Of a stretch of 40,660 nt of DNA, positions 40,322 to 40,660 are shown piece after piece (position 1 is the first letter of the stretch; the number at the start of each line of letters is the position of its first letter). The stretch is from the NCBI GenBank assembly GCA_014155705.1, contig JAAEKA010000042.1, positions 1-40,660 on the forward strand. Reading direction: 5' to 3'. Position numbers and translations under genes: made by a program. Below the pieces are notes generated by a model, which did not search any database, was not told the origin of the DNA, and worked only from the letters and a program-made list of their open reading frames with translations. Origin of the DNA: Anaerolineae bacterium clx_CAG2 (GTDB lineage Bacteria > Chloroflexota > Anaerolineae > JAAEKA01).

Positions 40322-40660
40322 TTAGCCTCCCTCCGCCAGGTCCAGCCACCTTCCCATCGCCTCGTCCAACTCCCTCTCCGACGCAGCCAGCCGCTCCGCC
40401 AACGCCTGCAAGCGCACGTAGTCCCCGCTGCTGGCGTCGATCTCCATGTGCAGGGCTGCGACTTGCACTTCCAGATCTGCAACGCGCGCCTCCAGATCTT
40501 CTAGTTCGCGTCGTTCCTTCCAAGTCAGTTTGCGCTCCCTTGGACCCTCCGATTCTCTGACTCTCTGACCTTCTGTTCCCTTATCCCGCAGCCTCTCTTT
40601 CCCTGCTTTCCCTTCCGCCTCCGCCTCCCGAATGCTCTGGTACACGCTAAATGGTCCCGG
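40322..40660 (-). CDS. ABC-F ATPase, C-terminal end (runs off the window)
   Basis: The frame is open from the window edge to a TAA at 40322. The first residues (PGPFSVYQSIREAEAE) resemble the end of the second ATPase domain of ABC-F proteins. A charged linker follows (KERLRDKGTEGQRVRESEGPR), and then the Uup-type C-terminal coiled coil (RKLTWKERRELEDLEARVADLE ... ERELDEAMGRWLDLAEGG). ABC-F proteins act on ribosomes rather than in transport. The linker is encoded by a CTCTGACT-type repeat (finding below). The gene converges with the preceding one, with 43 bases between the ends. Confidence 0.85.
   Translation of the reverse strand, partial: PGPFSVYQSIREAEAEGKAGKERLRDKGTEGQRVRESEGPRERKLTWKERRELEDLEARVADLEVQVAALHMEIDASSGDYVRLQALAERLAASERELDEAMGRWLDLAEGG

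Overview
The window is high-GC, densely packed bacterial chromosome. It carries many short palindromic and 7/8-nt-period repeats in intergenic gaps, clear TTGAC(G)-17 bp-TATAAT promoters, and a Bacillus-like EF-P. Together these suggest an environmental Chloroflexota (Anaerolineae/Caldilineae-like) bacterium. That assignment is inference from gene content and style, because no ribosomal RNA marker is present.

Region A (1-11592, all minus strand) is one long operon of the MoxR/Bat ('aerotolerance') type. Its order from 5' to 3' is moxR AAA+ ATPase, DUF58 protein, membrane-anchored BatD-like protein, VWA protein BatA, VWA protein BatB, TPR lipoprotein BatC with a Gln-rich tail, a secreted protein of unknown family, BatD, a short BatE-like TPR protein, an OmpR-family response regulator and a sensor kinase cut by the window edge. 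Two gaps in the operon carry paired AGGACTGNCAGTCCT palindromes. The moxR upstream region has CTTAAGAC direct repeats with an 11-bp period, which would suit an OmpR-type regulator.

Region B (11856-15128, plus strand) has a TetR regulator with its own palindrome and a possibly leaderless promoter, a DUF6069-type membrane protein, an NmrA-like oxidoreductase, a DsbA/FrnE-like thiol oxidoreductase and a methyltransferase. Region C (15200-23481, plus) holds an unrecognised ORF behind a consensus promoter, a GreA/B C-terminal-domain protein, a lipoprotein alpha/beta hydrolase, a small membrane protein, an ABC exporter pair, a stress-type membrane protein, a nicotinamidase-like hydrolase and a secreted NodB polysaccharide deacetylase. 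Region D (23498-27048, minus) encodes an esterase, Maf, an AttH/CrtC-like lipocalin protein and an NADPH-FMN reductase.

Region E (27300-30383, plus) has efp (tip residue Arg32, with a possible attenuator in its leader), tRNA-Thr(CGU), a solitary ResB-like protein and uridine kinase. Region F (30430-36804, plus) is a surface-polysaccharide cluster. Four genes match the WbpB/D/E/I (WlbABCD) route to UDP-2,3-diacetamido-2,3-dideoxy-mannuronic acid. They are followed by a GT4 glycosyltransferase and an Rmd-like GDP-sugar reductase, with fold-back repeat arrays between genes.

Region G (36923-40278, plus) is the most unusual part. A dihydropyrimidinase-type amidohydrolase with all its metal ligands carries an in-frame insertion that reads like sigma-70 region 4 (an LPxxERE...HTH...RRLQ pattern). 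It is translationally coupled (ATGA) to a protein with a ParB/sulfiredoxin-like DGNHR motif and a tandem universal-stress-protein tail. The window ends inside an ABC-F ATPase gene on the minus strand.
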